A stretch of 64,000 nucleotides of DNA, from positions 11,146,018 through 11,210,017 of the forward strand of contig CM075197.1 in assembly GCA_037577475.1 (NCBI GenBank), given 5' to 3'. The notes beneath the pieces were generated by a model. That model was not told the origin of the DNA, did not search any database, and worked only from the letters and a program-made list of their open reading frames with translations. Positions 24,771-36,742 of this stretch are shown one piece after another. The DNA is from Chaunax sp. Z400 (taxonomy: Eukaryota > Chordata > Actinopteri > Lophiiformes > Chaunacidae). Both the position numbers and the translations under genes were made by a program. Numbering within the stretch: the first letter of the stretch is position 1; each line of letters begins with the position of its first letter.

Positions 24771-27593
24771 TAAGGTGTGCTTAATATACGTGCACCCCAC
24801 ACAAAACACCTTGCATACACAGAAAGAGGAACAAAGACTTTGAGACAGACACTAAACACTAAATAGACCTACCTATGGTTAGAATTAAGAATCGCCCAAA
24901 AAAGATGCATAGGATGGTAGGAGGAAAAAAGAGAAGGGGGAAATAGGAAATAGGAAAAGGTACAAAAGTGAAAAAGGCATAAATAGGAAATACAAGCAAG
25001 CCAATTAAAATGTCTCTAAGGAAATTAAAACACTGGTGGAGTCAAAAAGTAGCCAAAGTTAAGGGTGGACAGTAAGTGGAGTATTGGGGTGGAGAAGGAG
25101 GAGGAGGAAGAGGGAGGCAGTGAGGGGAGGAAGGAGCGTGGGCTGCACGGGGATAGAAAGGGCTGGAAGTGATAGCGATGGAGAGGAAAGGGAGAGTGAA
25201 TGGAGGGGGGGAAAAAGAGAATAAAGGGGGCAAAAAAAATCCCCCGCCTGTTTCTCTTTCTCTTTTTCTCTGTCTCTCTGCCTCTCTCTCCCTCCTTGTC
25301 TGGCTCATAAATAGAAAAAATTGTTGACCAGGTAAATGGCGAAATAGATGAGAAGACAGAGGACCGAGAGAGCAAGCAAATGAAAAGGTAAAGCACCTCC
25401 CAGCAGCGCGATGAGGAAAAAAAAGAACAAAAAACGAAAGATAAAAGCAAATACTCCAGTGGCCTCCGTCGTCTCCAGTCTATGTGTGGAAGGGGGGATT
25501 GGCTGTTGCCAGTAGTTCCCCTTCCCCGGCTGCCTTCTGCTTTCTTCTGTCTCTCCTCCCAAAAAAGACTTCCCATCCAGATGACAAAAAGCAGGCACAG
25601 ACGTCCTTTCCTCTCCCTCTCAACTCTGGTCTATCAGGTGCCACTCACACAGGTTAGACATTGTTGCAGCGGCAACGCACAGTATCACCAGTATTGCCTG
25701 ATGGGAGGAAAAAAAGGCATTGGGGCTGCAGCTAGTCAAGCACTGCCTGCCTCATGAGGAAGGATACTGAGCTGGAATTGCTCCGTCTCCCCTCTCCCGC
25801 CCATCGCTGTGAAAAGATGGGAGGAAGGGAGGTGGGCCCACTCGCTGCATTAGTATTCATTGAAAGAGTGTGAGTGAGAGAGCGAGATGAGGAGGAGGGG
25901 GAGAAGAGGTGCCATCCAACAAATGTCGAGGAACCAAGCCGGTGTGTGAAACTGATTAGAGACTGGCTCCCCCTAGAGTCAATCATCAATACACAAGCTC
26001 AAATAACTGGAAACACCGGGAATACGATTTGGGCCAACCAGACCAGTGACCTGCCTTCAGGAGTGCATCTGATCTTTTAACCTATTGGAATAAATTTACT
26101 TCAAATTTTGCTTCAGTCATGATATTAATGTAATTTAATCTTAATCACTGACAAAATCATCAATTGTTCAATTGGTCAAAGAGCCTCTTCTACGTCTTAC
26201 AGCACTGGTTATCATCTGAGAGTGACCGCATGCTGGTTTTCATGCATACACTCTCCTCCATGCATGAAGATAGACAAATAGACATTTAGGAAATTTTCCT
26301 AAATTTTGGTTCATGTGTGGTGTTGTGGAAACAGACCTATCCTTTCCTCTACATTTTGCCCTTAGCCAAACTCACTGTTGCTATGGTGACGGGTGATTGC
26401 TCCCAAATGTCCAAATCAAAGCCAGTAGCACACAGAGATAGGTGGACAAAATCACCCTTCAAAGGTAAAGACCGCAAAGTCCCTCCAGATAGTTATGTCT
26501 AAATATTCCAGTGATCAAAGGTTTTAGTCTGTTTCTGTAATCAGTAATAACAAGATGTTATCAAAGACAATACACTATATTGTGTACAATAGGCCTCATT
26601 CTCCAAAGAGTATGAGGGAAACCATATTCTTTTGTTAAATTCTTTTCAGGGAATAAGTTGTTTTCACTTTATATTCACAGCCTAGACTGCGATGCTTTTA
26701 TACTTTTCTACCATCTATGTTTAATGTTGTTATTTATAGTAAAGGCAGAAAGATACGGAGGGAAACAGAGAGGTGCTGACAGATTCTGAAAGAAAATATA
26801 ATAATTTCCCCTGTCTCTTTTCCAATGACCTATTTATCAGACAGTAATCATTTCACAATTAAATTCAAGACCAGTTGTATGCACATATACACACTATATA
26901 CACATATAGTTTGTGTATGAGGACAACATATTAGGAAAGTTCTGTTCAATATTTGGAGCACGCAGCGGTGTCTGATGACATTACCTTACAATGAAGTTGA
27001 AGGTCGAATCCATAATAAACCTTTGTTACACCTTTCCTCTTTCTTGGCCGATCTTGGACGGACTCAGCAAAACAAGCATAGACCCTTGATCCATTCAGGA
27101 GTCTCTGTTTGGCATTTCCCCCAGTTTCAGACAACCTGGATGTGAATTTGGATTTGTAAACGCAGATGAATTAAAGACCAATTGTTGGACAATTATGGTA
27201 ATATATTTGACAGCTTGCATTAGATGTCTACTAGTAACAATGTCAAGCTAGGGCACTGATCTTAGCCTAATTAGCTAAACTAATTTGATCAAACACTGGA
27301 TTGCAAATGCACACAAAACGCACACAATATACTGTTTGTGTATTGTCTCATTACTATGTATATTTATAAGTTAATTTTCACACTGACTGTGAGTTCTGTT
27401 TTCCAGAAATCCACATTACCTTCGAACTGTTGCAGGAAAATAGTAGTTTCCAAGAGGCATCTCACGAGTTAACTTGTTATTAGTGAGACACATCGCCGCC
27501 TTGTGGTAAATGCGCAATAATTCCATCGACTGTGCGGTGTTTGATTGAATCTGCCTGGCTTCATGTGCCGCACATTCACAACACTGTTCAGAG
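24771..27593. other. intergenic, upstream of fmc1
   Basis: Purine-rich on the plus strand at 24,900-25,450 (the minus strand therefore shows long Ser/Pro/Phe-rich frames that are compositional artefacts). No gene is supported. The last few hundred bases include the fmc1 promoter and 5' UTR, but I see no clear TATA box. Confidence 0.4.
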
Positions 27594-29187
27594 ATGGCGA
27601 CGTTGTCATCACCCCTGCGAGTGTGCCGAGGAATACTAAAAGAATTACGTGCCATCCAAGGACCGACATATAAAAAGTCACTAGCCTACGACTATGTCAT
27701 GGACCAGTTTCGGAAGAATAAGGCGAGTTTCCCAGAAACTGCGTTTCAACTAACATTAGCATAGTTAGCTAACTGTCTTCAAACTGCATTGAGTGCATGG
27801 CTAGGTTTAGCTATGGTTTCCTAACAACTCTTGAATACAACTTTAATTTTTTTGCTGGTTTAGTGAAATAGTTTTCAACATTTAACTATTCACCAGTATG
27901 GAAATACAGCGAATTCTCAACATAATATTGGACTATTGTCATGCCCAACTTAAATGATAAATATTTACAATTCAACGCAAGGTGACTGTGAAGCAGAAGG
28001 GCATGCTAACATTAGCCAGCACCTAATAAGTAATAGCATAGCCCAATGTTGAGACGTAGGGAATAATTAATACTCTCTAAGTTTGATAATGACTCTACAT
28101 GCCGTATAGGATTGAGTCTGATTTTTGTGGGAAGATAATAGTCTGTAATTTGCAACATTTAACAGCATGAGTTAAATTTTATATTGCTGCTAAGATTGCA
28201 ATAAATTACTTTACTCTTGACAGTAATGTCAAAGTAATGCTTGCAGGAACTACAAAAACATTTCGTTGTTAATTTGTTAGATCAATTCGGTGCAGCGTTC
28301 CCTTAACCGTTAACGTTTGGCTCATAGTTTGTCAACATTTCCTAATATATTATTTTAATTAATACGTGTAAACTACACATCAATTAAAGCGCTGAATACT
28401 CTGTTTCTAATCATCATGTCCATCTAAGTGCTGATGATTCTGCTGTTTCTGTTTACCAGTACGCAGTACAGCTACTTGTTCAAATTAAGGTTTATTAAGC
28501 GCGTAGGCTTAAAGCTAGTTTTGTTTATGCTTGGGAGAACAGGGCTCAACAGGGTGGTTTATTGCATGTGCGGTCACTGAAGCAAAGTAGCTAGGAGCGA
28601 CCCTTGCTTGTCAGTGTGTGTTTGTCCCAGCTCTGAAAAGACCCTCAAGCATTATAATGTATGTATGAAACTCAATAGGGATTAGACCAAATGGTTACAG
28701 TTCATCTAACTGTGATGGTTGATTTAAAGAAAAAAAACATACTGCTAGGAAAGCCTGTGATATAGGTATATCTGTATATGTTATTGACCATTATTATAGA
28801 GCTAGCTCCATGTTGTCCATCAGCCAGATCTGAAGGTTTTTCTTCATTAATGTTAGAATGACTTTATTTTTTAGTAAGGTGACTGATTAAATGAACAAAG
28901 CAACCATTTTATAAAGGAAAAAAAAATATTATAACCTGGTGTATCATTTGATCTTCTCTAACCTTTCTTTTTCCATCCTACAGGTAACAGGAGAAAGGTA
29001 CTGTCGTGCCCAGCAGGAGGCACACCATGACTCACACACATACCTGTGTTTGCTGGCGTCTACCCGGAACCACCTGATCCTGCACAACCTTTACCATAGC
29101 AAGGGAGAGTGCAGCCCAGAGCAAGTGGCTGGCCTAGTTGGGCTCAGGTTGCCCACGCAACCAGGAGGTAAAGGTTGGGAGAAATGA
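27594..29187 (+). CDS. fmc1: FMC1, mitochondrial ATP synthase assembly factor
   Basis: Two coding exons, 27,594-27,722 and 28,984-29,187, joined in phase 0, give 110 aa (human FMC1 is 113). FMC1 is a small LYR-family-like mitochondrial matrix protein that supports ATP synthase (complex V) F1 assembly. The match is clear along the whole length: the N-terminus reads M-A-T-L-S-S-P-L-R-V-C-R-G-I-L-K-E-L-R; exon 2 carries Y-C-R-A-Q-Q-E-A, T-Y-L-C-L-L and the diagnostic C-terminal Q-P-G-G-K-G-W-E. The ATG sits in gagATGG context. The intron has a GC donor (AAG|GCGAGT) and a normal CAG acceptor, so it is a GC-AG intron. An ATTAAA at about 29,598 is a possible polyadenylation signal. The gene is convergent with the minus-strand fragment at 30,036-30,923. 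Confidence 0.92.
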
Positions 29188-30035
29188 GCTTACGGGAAGG
29201 TGCGACACTTGAAGGAGGTCTTGAGTCTTTGGAGAAAGGACTTGCCCATGGTCGATTCATCTGGTTTTATAGAACTCACCTCATGTAAACTCCATAAGGA
29301 CAAATGTTTGACTGGAGTCTGGCTTACTGGAGACCATACCATCATGGACTGCTTTGAGGGAACTTGATGTATTCTTCTTGTGTTCCTCTACCAATGTTCA
29401 AGGGGAAGAAATATAATTATCTGAACTGAGAGCATTTTAAGCAACTGTGAAAAGATTTGCAATGATAAAATAATCTGTTTCTTAGTTGTGTTATTCACAT
29501 CTGTCTTTTGTGTTTTGATAATATTCTTAACTTTTAAAAGGCAAAAAGAAACCATTCAAAAGCATTGTAATTACATATTCATGTTGATTCAGTTGTCCCA
29601 TTAAAATATTTATAACTGTTGACACTTTCTGAGATTTTTTAAGCACCAGGTGACATGGTCTGGTGGTATTTACAACCACACAAAGTGACATAAAAAAGTA
29701 AATAAGCCATAGATTGCTAGTCAGATGCAGACTATCAGAAATCACTGAAAATATTTAACATAATTTTTTTTTCTTTTTTATGTGAAATTATTAAATCACA
29801 TGGGTTTTGTGAATTCGTGTTTTTAATCTCAGAGCAATTTGCACAGTCGTATGTGGGATTATTTACAGTTTGCCCCATTAGACTCGTCCACTGAGGCATT
29901 CTTGCTTTTGTCTTTTCCTCGTGCTTTTTTAAAGAGTGTATATTTGGGATGGACAACAAACAGGAACATACCAGTATGTACAGTCAAATGCAAAACACTA
30001 CAATAAGTTTACAATATACACCAGCTTGATACAGC

Positions 30036-30923
30036 TTACATTAGATACCTTTCCAGAGACTTTGATTCAACTCTATGAGTTCTCTTAAAACTCATTTTTA
30101 GTGTAGTGTAGCAAATATCCCACCCAGGGTCAATTGGTCTCATGCCCTTGTTCAGGAGATGTTGGGGCATTTGTAAGTATAGTCTTGACTTGTGCAGCTG
30201 CCTTAATAACTGTCTTAGCTCACGTTTTTTCATGTTTTCTTTGCATCTTTGTGCACCCAATTTAAGCTTCAAAGCATTGAGTTGATCTGAAATGACCAGT
30301 AGGTTATTACCACTTAAATCAGGAGAGACAAGTGAATGAAGAAAAGATTACTGATTATTGCAGCAGATGATATGTGATAAATAGTCTGTCAGAAAGTTTT
30401 TGGCACTTCAACTCCTCTGGGATATTATGATCGAAGGGCGTCTGTCCTGAGCAGCAGCAAGATAAGTCCGCCATCGGAGTCCAGACACTGGCCTGATGAC
30501 TCTGCTGAGACTGATGAAATGATGAAGTTGGTGAATCTTGGAAGACTGGGGGTTGATGAGGAGGTGGACGGCGCAAATTACAGCTGCATGAATGAACTAA
30601 AGGTGCAGAGAGAATCATATTTACAGTAAAAAAGACAACAGCAAGGTAATAGGCTAACGATGTAGGTGTGTCACTGTGCAATTGGATAGATGTGAGCAGC
30701 TAATATCTCAATTGCGTAAGAGGTGGGAATGACAGGATGCTATGAGAAATGAGCTATGTGTGAACTAAGTGTGCAAAGGAACAGTCGTCCTTGACTGAGC
30801 TTTCGCTAGAGCTTCACTTATTGACAGTCACTGTGTTTAAATTAGGTTTCGAAGCAACTTGAGACGACCCACAGAGATACTGAGAGGCTAGAAGGCTGTT
30901 GCCTTGTGCATCAGTGTCAGACT
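30036..30923 (-). CDS. 3' part of an unidentified coiled-coil protein gene
   Basis: Not recognised. Three phase-compatible minus-strand exons can be drawn: A, 30,818-30,923 (acceptor GTTGCAG, donor GTGAAG); B, 30,583 down to about 30,407 (acceptor CATGCAG, weak donor GTGCCA) or to a stop at 30,355; and C, 30,312-30,036 (acceptor TTTAAG), ending in TAA. Exon B encodes a Pro/Gln/Ser-rich disordered stretch (R-R-P-P-P-H-Q-P-P). Exon C encodes an amphipathic basic helix (N-A-L-K-L-K-L-G-A-Q, then K-K-R-E-L-R-Q-L-L-R-Q-L) and a C-terminus ending S-L-E-R-Y-L-M. The phases of A to B and of B to C agree, which is unlikely by chance. No initiator exon was found. An ATTAAA on the minus strand near 29,820 could serve as its poly(A) signal. 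The donor of exon B is the least certain point. Confidence 0.4.
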
Positions 30924-32150
30924 CTGCAACATTATGCAACAGGGCAAAAGAGGAAAAGTTCCAAAATTGTACATCACACTATGTCAAACAGGGATGAGGA
31001 ACAGTGGTTAGCAAGGAAAGCCAAACTCAAAATTTGAATCATAAGCTGTGTGACTCAAAAAATTATGATATACATTTTTAAATGCAATTCAATTGGCTCT
31101 GAATTTCATTACGATGAATAAAGTATCTGAGTGCTCCCTGTACAGTATGTGTACAGGATGCCAGCATGGATGAAATCTTCTTTCTTTTTCCTTTTCTCTC
31201 CTTCCACAGCTCCGTCATACCTCAGTTTTTCTAACCCTGTTAACTATCCCACTCTTTTTCATTAAATCTACCCTTCCTGTTTCCTTCCTCCTGTCTCAGT
31301 GGTGACTAACATTGCCTTCAGTGTGAATTTAAATAGACTAACCCTAAAGCAAACAACTCACAGTGACACAGGGAGTAAGACGCGAACCAACGCACTGCCC
31401 CAAACTGGCACAAATGTTCAGCCCTAGAAAGAAAGTCCAATGCATACTGACAAACCACTGGCTTGTGTCAAAATGTATGTTGCACAAAATGCAGGATATA
31501 AATGTTCTTCTCCATGCCCTGCTATTTAATGCATCCTGGAACAGACAGTGGTGACAAACAGGATGAGAGAAAACCCTCACCAAACTAGAACCAGGGACTT
31601 AGTTATGCAAATATTTAATGTCAGTACATCATGATCTCATTTAAGGGTAATAAGCCATGGAAAATTAGCCCCATGCAGTAAGAATGAAGCCTCAGTATGA
31701 GTTAACTTAAACGTAGGAGTGAGAGTTGGTGATAAGTGAGCGAGCACCAAGATAAAAAATGAAGAGCGGATGAGCAGAGGAGGAGGGCGGAGACACTCCA
31801 TCCGTCACAGTGGAGGATGATGTGTTCATTCTTTGGTTGGACAGCGGGGCGAGGAGTCAGCATCTGCAACTTCTGATTCCGAGAGGAGGAAAGGCATCTG
31901 TTGAGGAGAGCTTTGTGCACATTGGAACAAGGCGCGCACTGTTTTCTGGAGGAGGACCATTTACGCATTTGGATAACTGCTAGAAGTTACCTCCGGTCCA
32001 TCAGGGGTTTTTTTTAGGTAGGAGTTGAGAACGACCTCATAAGGGAGCTGTCGAGAAAGTTGTTTTAAGAAAGGAAGCACAGGGGCGACAGGAAGGACGA
32101 ACAACAAACCCCAGGAGCGGAGAGAGGAGAGGCGATCTGGCTTAAGCGAC

Positions 32151-35100
32151 ATGTTTGGCATGATCAAGAATTCGCTCTTCGGAAACACCGAGGAGACGGA
32201 ATATAAATTGCTGAGCAATGAGACGAAGGTAAGGCGCTGCGTGGACACCCGTCACACATCTTCATCACTGTTAAATCGCTAAAGCAGATTCTGATTCTGC
32301 CCTGTGCGCCTCTTTCCGTGGCTTTTTACAGCTTCTCATTGATTCCGCCAAGTTTTCGCGCTGTCCTTGAAAGGTGCTTGGTTTCCCTTGCATAAATATT
32401 TTATCCAGCACTTTACACTAACTAGGTTGTGATATGGTCGTTTAGTTTAAAGTCGTCATGGACCTCCCAGTGTGTTTCCCTCTATTATCATAACCCCTGT
32501 AACCTTGACTAACAGCCTGGCTGTTAATTGCTTGGAACCCATATGGATGCCCGCTGAGCCGCAGTGAGGGGCAAAGCAGCCAGAGGTCTTCTGCCAATCA
32601 ACAAGACAGACATGAATTAAGATGGTGAGGCTGAGTTCTGTGTAACCTTTAAACAATTACGCACAGACTAAAGCCAGAAATGCTTTAAGGTAATCCAATG
32701 TTGGGTGCAAAGCTGTGGGTCACCGTTTTTTTTCCGTCAGGACATTGAAGATGCATGTGTGCGAGTAGACAGGCTCAAGAAACCACACTGACCTAACTGA
32801 CCCTGTCCTGGAAAAGGATGCAGATCAGAAACGTCTGTGGTTGAGCCATGAGCTCAGATGTGGACTGCATGTGGGCACTTGGACCATGGCTGATGACAGA
32901 GAGTAGAAAGGGCATGCCCTTACCATGTCACCCCCCTCCTCCTTGTTATGTTTATGGAAGCCTATATTTTTGCCCATATTTAATGCATGTTCACGCTGGA
33001 AAGATTCCAGTGAACTCAGTGATGTGTGTTGTTAACTGAAGCAATGCATAACAGCCATTTCGAGGTCCTTCTCTCGTGCCCCGTTGACCCACAGTTCACT
33101 ACTATATATAAATGTGCATGCAGCCTTGTGATGGCTCGGCTGACATTGGATTTTAAAAGTGCCATTGTTGACTCAGGGACACAAAGGCGGACATACTGAA
33201 ACAAAGAGGACTGTCCAGACTGACACAATGACCCAAACTGACACGTTTACCCACAGACATAAACAAACCCACAGGGGAATGCAGACCCGTTCATACACAG
33301 TATACTAACATCTACTGTCGGGAGCTGAAAAACTGGCATTTTAAACCTGCAGCATGTGTTCAAATAAATTTGATTTGAATGATTTCAGTTTGTAGTGGTC
33401 ACATTTGAACAAGGGTCTTTAAAAAATGGCTACATTTAACTGTAATCTATCATTTTTATTATTCATCCGAATGCAGCACGGCGTCCAACACTTCCTGTTC
33501 ATTAGACAGCCCTGAAAGGTCAGCAGAGCCAAAGCTTCATACAAAATCTCTGGGCTTGACTGACTTTTTCAACAGCGGGTATTGAAATCAGAGCTCGTCA
33601 CCTGATCTGCGGAACACACTGACACCTAACACTCTTAATTAAACCTGACACAGAATACAGAGAAGCAGCCTGGCAGGGCATGGGCACGTAGCCAACGCAG
33701 ACATTGAACAGAGCCGCAGCAACACACAAGTGGAGCTCAGTTCGAAGTTTGCCAACAGAACACAAAATGACAAGGCAATTTAACAGCCGCAGTGTTGATA
33801 ACTCTTTTTGTGTAATTATCACTGTATACGCTGGAATGAGACAGCAGCTCAGCACACATGCACATAACCACAGACACATAACAGACCAATTAATTGCACC
33901 ACTTAACTGAAGTCAGGCCCTGCTTTCACAATGTTAATGGTGGTCCCGCTGACGAGTCATACTGAACAAAACCCTTGTAATTACTATGCAGGAGCCTGGA
34001 TACCTGCCACAAGTCCGAGCTTCATGATAACATAGTGTCATCTCATATGTGCTGAGGAATGATTGCAGCAGCATCGGCTGATTACAGGACCACTTTACAG
34101 GTTTTTTTGCTCCTGTGAATAAGATTAGGTGGATGGGAAATTGTTAGGAACACAAATATAGCAACTGGAAGACATTTCATAAATCCACACACAAGATGAA
34201 GACAAAATCCTTTGACCGATGTTTTTAGATTTGAGTCTTCCTCCAGGGAAGAGAACACAAAAAGCCCATTCAAGAATGAGAATATGCAGTGGAAATGGTT
34301 CCCCGACCGTTGTTGTCATTTTTGCTGCTGGTATCATCTGGAAAACAATAAACCAGATATTTTACACCAGCTTCTCACAGATCAAGGAATGACAATGACT
34401 TTATGAAATTAAATCCCGGTGCCTAACAGCATCATACAAACACACAAAGCCATGCACAGTATAATCACATTAGTGGAATGAGCAGCTGTATTTGTATTTC
34501 TTCAGTGACCGGATTCCTTCAAAACTTATTAAAGTGATTTCTCAGCAGTGGAGCCCAGTGACTGTCCTCCACATTAATCATATTTAATGCAAAACTATTG
34601 CTTCATATAACGCTGTGTATCTGGGGGAGGGGCGAGGATGTGTGTGTTTGCCTATCGCTGTTATGTAAGACTGTGCATCTCTTGCCCATTATTCTCTGTA
34701 GGCTGACTGAACACTGAAGAGCAGAAGAAGAAATTAAATCAAATCATTGTAAATATGTGTCACATGAATCATACATACATGCATGTTTGCATATGAAGAG
34801 TAAACCCTATAGTTCAAGGCTTTGGATCTTAAAAACACATCGCCAACATCAGTGTGTGAGCGATGAATCACATCTGAGCTTAGCATCTCCCCTGCACCCA
34901 TCCCCAGGAAGAAAACAACAGTTTGTTTCTGATTTGTGTGTGTGTGTGGGCGTATGAGCAGAAAAGCACTTTATGTATTTGTGCTTGTCACATGTGTGTA
35001 GCTGTGATTGGCCTGCTGATTTTGCCTTGCTTTGCTATAGGATGGAGTAAGCTTTGAGGTGCGGCGGTATGATGGTGCCAAATACGCTGTTGTCTCCTCT

Positions 35101-36742
35101 GAGGGACGAACCTTTGACCAAGTGACAGGTGAGCTGGTGAGGAAGCTGCTTATGTACATCGGCGGGAGCAATGAACATGGTAAGCCAATCAGTCAATCAA
35201 TCATTCTGATGGAGCTGCATGCTAAGACGTGTTCACTTACAATTCAAGGAGATAATGTTGCTCATGAACCACCTCTGTTGTCTTTCCTGTTCCTCTCAGA
35301 TTCCTCTCTGATTTATGCAATACAGTCAAAAGATTTTCATATTCTGAGGCCCCTGAGAGAAGAAAGATGCCATACTACTGATTAAAGGCTTTATATCTTT
35401 GGACTCAATTTTTTTTTACATCGCTAATCCCGGCTCTTTATCATCTGAATGGCAAATTGTTTAGTTTATAAAAGCATAAGAAAAAAAATAGGCCCACAGG
35501 CTCCTCCCAGCTTTCTAATTTTGTTCATTGAATTACATTATATAATATTTCTATTTCTAGTGAGTTTTTGAATCGACCTCTGTGCTTATTTAAGATGAGT
35601 GTACTTTTTTCCCCCTAATTTGCTCCTCACTTAAATTTCAGTTCATTTAAACAGTGGCCAGTCTTAAGATGCCATGAGGCTAAATTAATCACCATTAAAG
35701 TGAGGATTAACATGCAGTATATCTTTAATTTTTTAAAATGGCCTTTCTTTAGCGGAGATGCATTTGAATAATGCTCAGACACGACTGTCCTTTCAGGTCA
35801 TGTTTCCACAATTAAGGTCACCAGACAAGTATAACCTCAGCCAACTAACAGTGCAGTCTGAAAACCAGGCCTCCGTGCACAACTTTCATTTAATTTCTTT
35901 GATATAAATAGAGGTGTGATGTACATGGCCTGCTTTGCTGTGCCTGGATGAAAACTATCACTGTTGACATCTGCATAATGATATTAGATGGGTAGTTTGC
36001 TTGAAGGAGGAAAGAGGAGTTTCTCCTCTATGTTTCAGCCCATTTTCAATCACATTTTATGTCATGCACTTCATCCCCTAAGGTGAGGCCATGCCCACAG
36101 CAGCTCCCGTCATCATCACAGTGTACCCACGGAATGACGGCGTTCTGTCTCGCCGCTTGATGGCCGCCATCCGCATCCCCACCATCTACCATCAGAGCCC
36201 CCCGTCTCCCACCGACAGTACCATCAGGATTGAGGAGCGGCCCGGCATGACTGTCTACGCCCTGTAGGTGTCATTTAAGTGTTTTGTTTAAACACGTTGT
36301 CACGTTGTGCATCACAGTTACCCCACCTCACCCCAAAGCACGAGAAGCTATTTTATTTTTGAAGGTCTTAATTATGGTAGACAGGCCCTAAGGCAGGCTT
36401 ACTCTGAATCACTGGTGCATGTTGTTTGAAATATCAGTGTGCATGGGTGTCTTCTGGGTCCTTGTTCCAGTCCAATGTGACAGCACATCCATTAAAAAGT
36501 CCACATAATGAAACGCCCCGACTATACTAATTAAAACTTCCCTCACGTCTTCTCCTGATCACAGGCAGTTTGGAGGCTTCGCGGGGGAGAGCGAGTACCG
36601 AGCAGAGGCTTTGCGTCTGACACGCACCCTGGGTGAGACGGCCCCCTTTCAACGCAAGCAGTACTTCTGCTGCTGCTACGACCCACCGATTAAGCCTTAC
36701 GGACGCCGTAACGAGGTGTGGTTTCTACAGGAGGAGCCGTAG
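32151..36742 (+). CDS. hebp1: heme-binding protein 1-like (SOUL family)
   Basis: Four exons (32,151-32,228; 35,041-35,179; 36,083-36,263; 36,565-36,742) with GT-AG introns in phases 0, 1 and 2 give 191 aa (human HEBP1 is 189). SOUL/HEBP proteins bind haem and porphyrins in the cytosol. The N-terminus M-F-G-M-I-K-N-S-L-F-G is nearly that of HEBP1. Later landmarks are Y-D-G-A-K-Y-A-V-V in exon 2, I-R-I-E-E-R-P-G-M-T-V-Y-A-L-Q-F-G-G across the exon 3/4 join, and the C-terminal Y-D-P-P-I-K-P-Y-G-R-R-N-E-V-W. The ATG is preceded by gcgac with an in-frame second Met at codon 4. Intron 1 is 2.8 kb. Fish have several SOUL paralogues, so the exact orthologue (hebp1 versus a soul-numbered gene) is inferred from the N-terminus. 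Confidence 0.85.
32229..35040 (+). other. hebp1 intron 1, nothing else seen
   Basis: Begins GTAAGG and ends TTTGCTATAG. The interior is ordinary AT-rich sequence without a second gene, a defined mobile element or a long repeat. Short (TG)n runs lie near 34,936. Confidence 0.6.

Noticed and set aside
25025..25576. 183-aa minus-strand frame rich in Ser, Pro and Phe
   Set aside because: It is a product of a long purine-rich plus-strand tract that lacks stops in that frame; there is no domain or splice signal.
35059..35385. 108-aa frame in hebp1 exon 2
   Set aside because: The frame continues into the intron after 35,179; the donor CATG|GTAAGC and HEBP1 homology define the exon.
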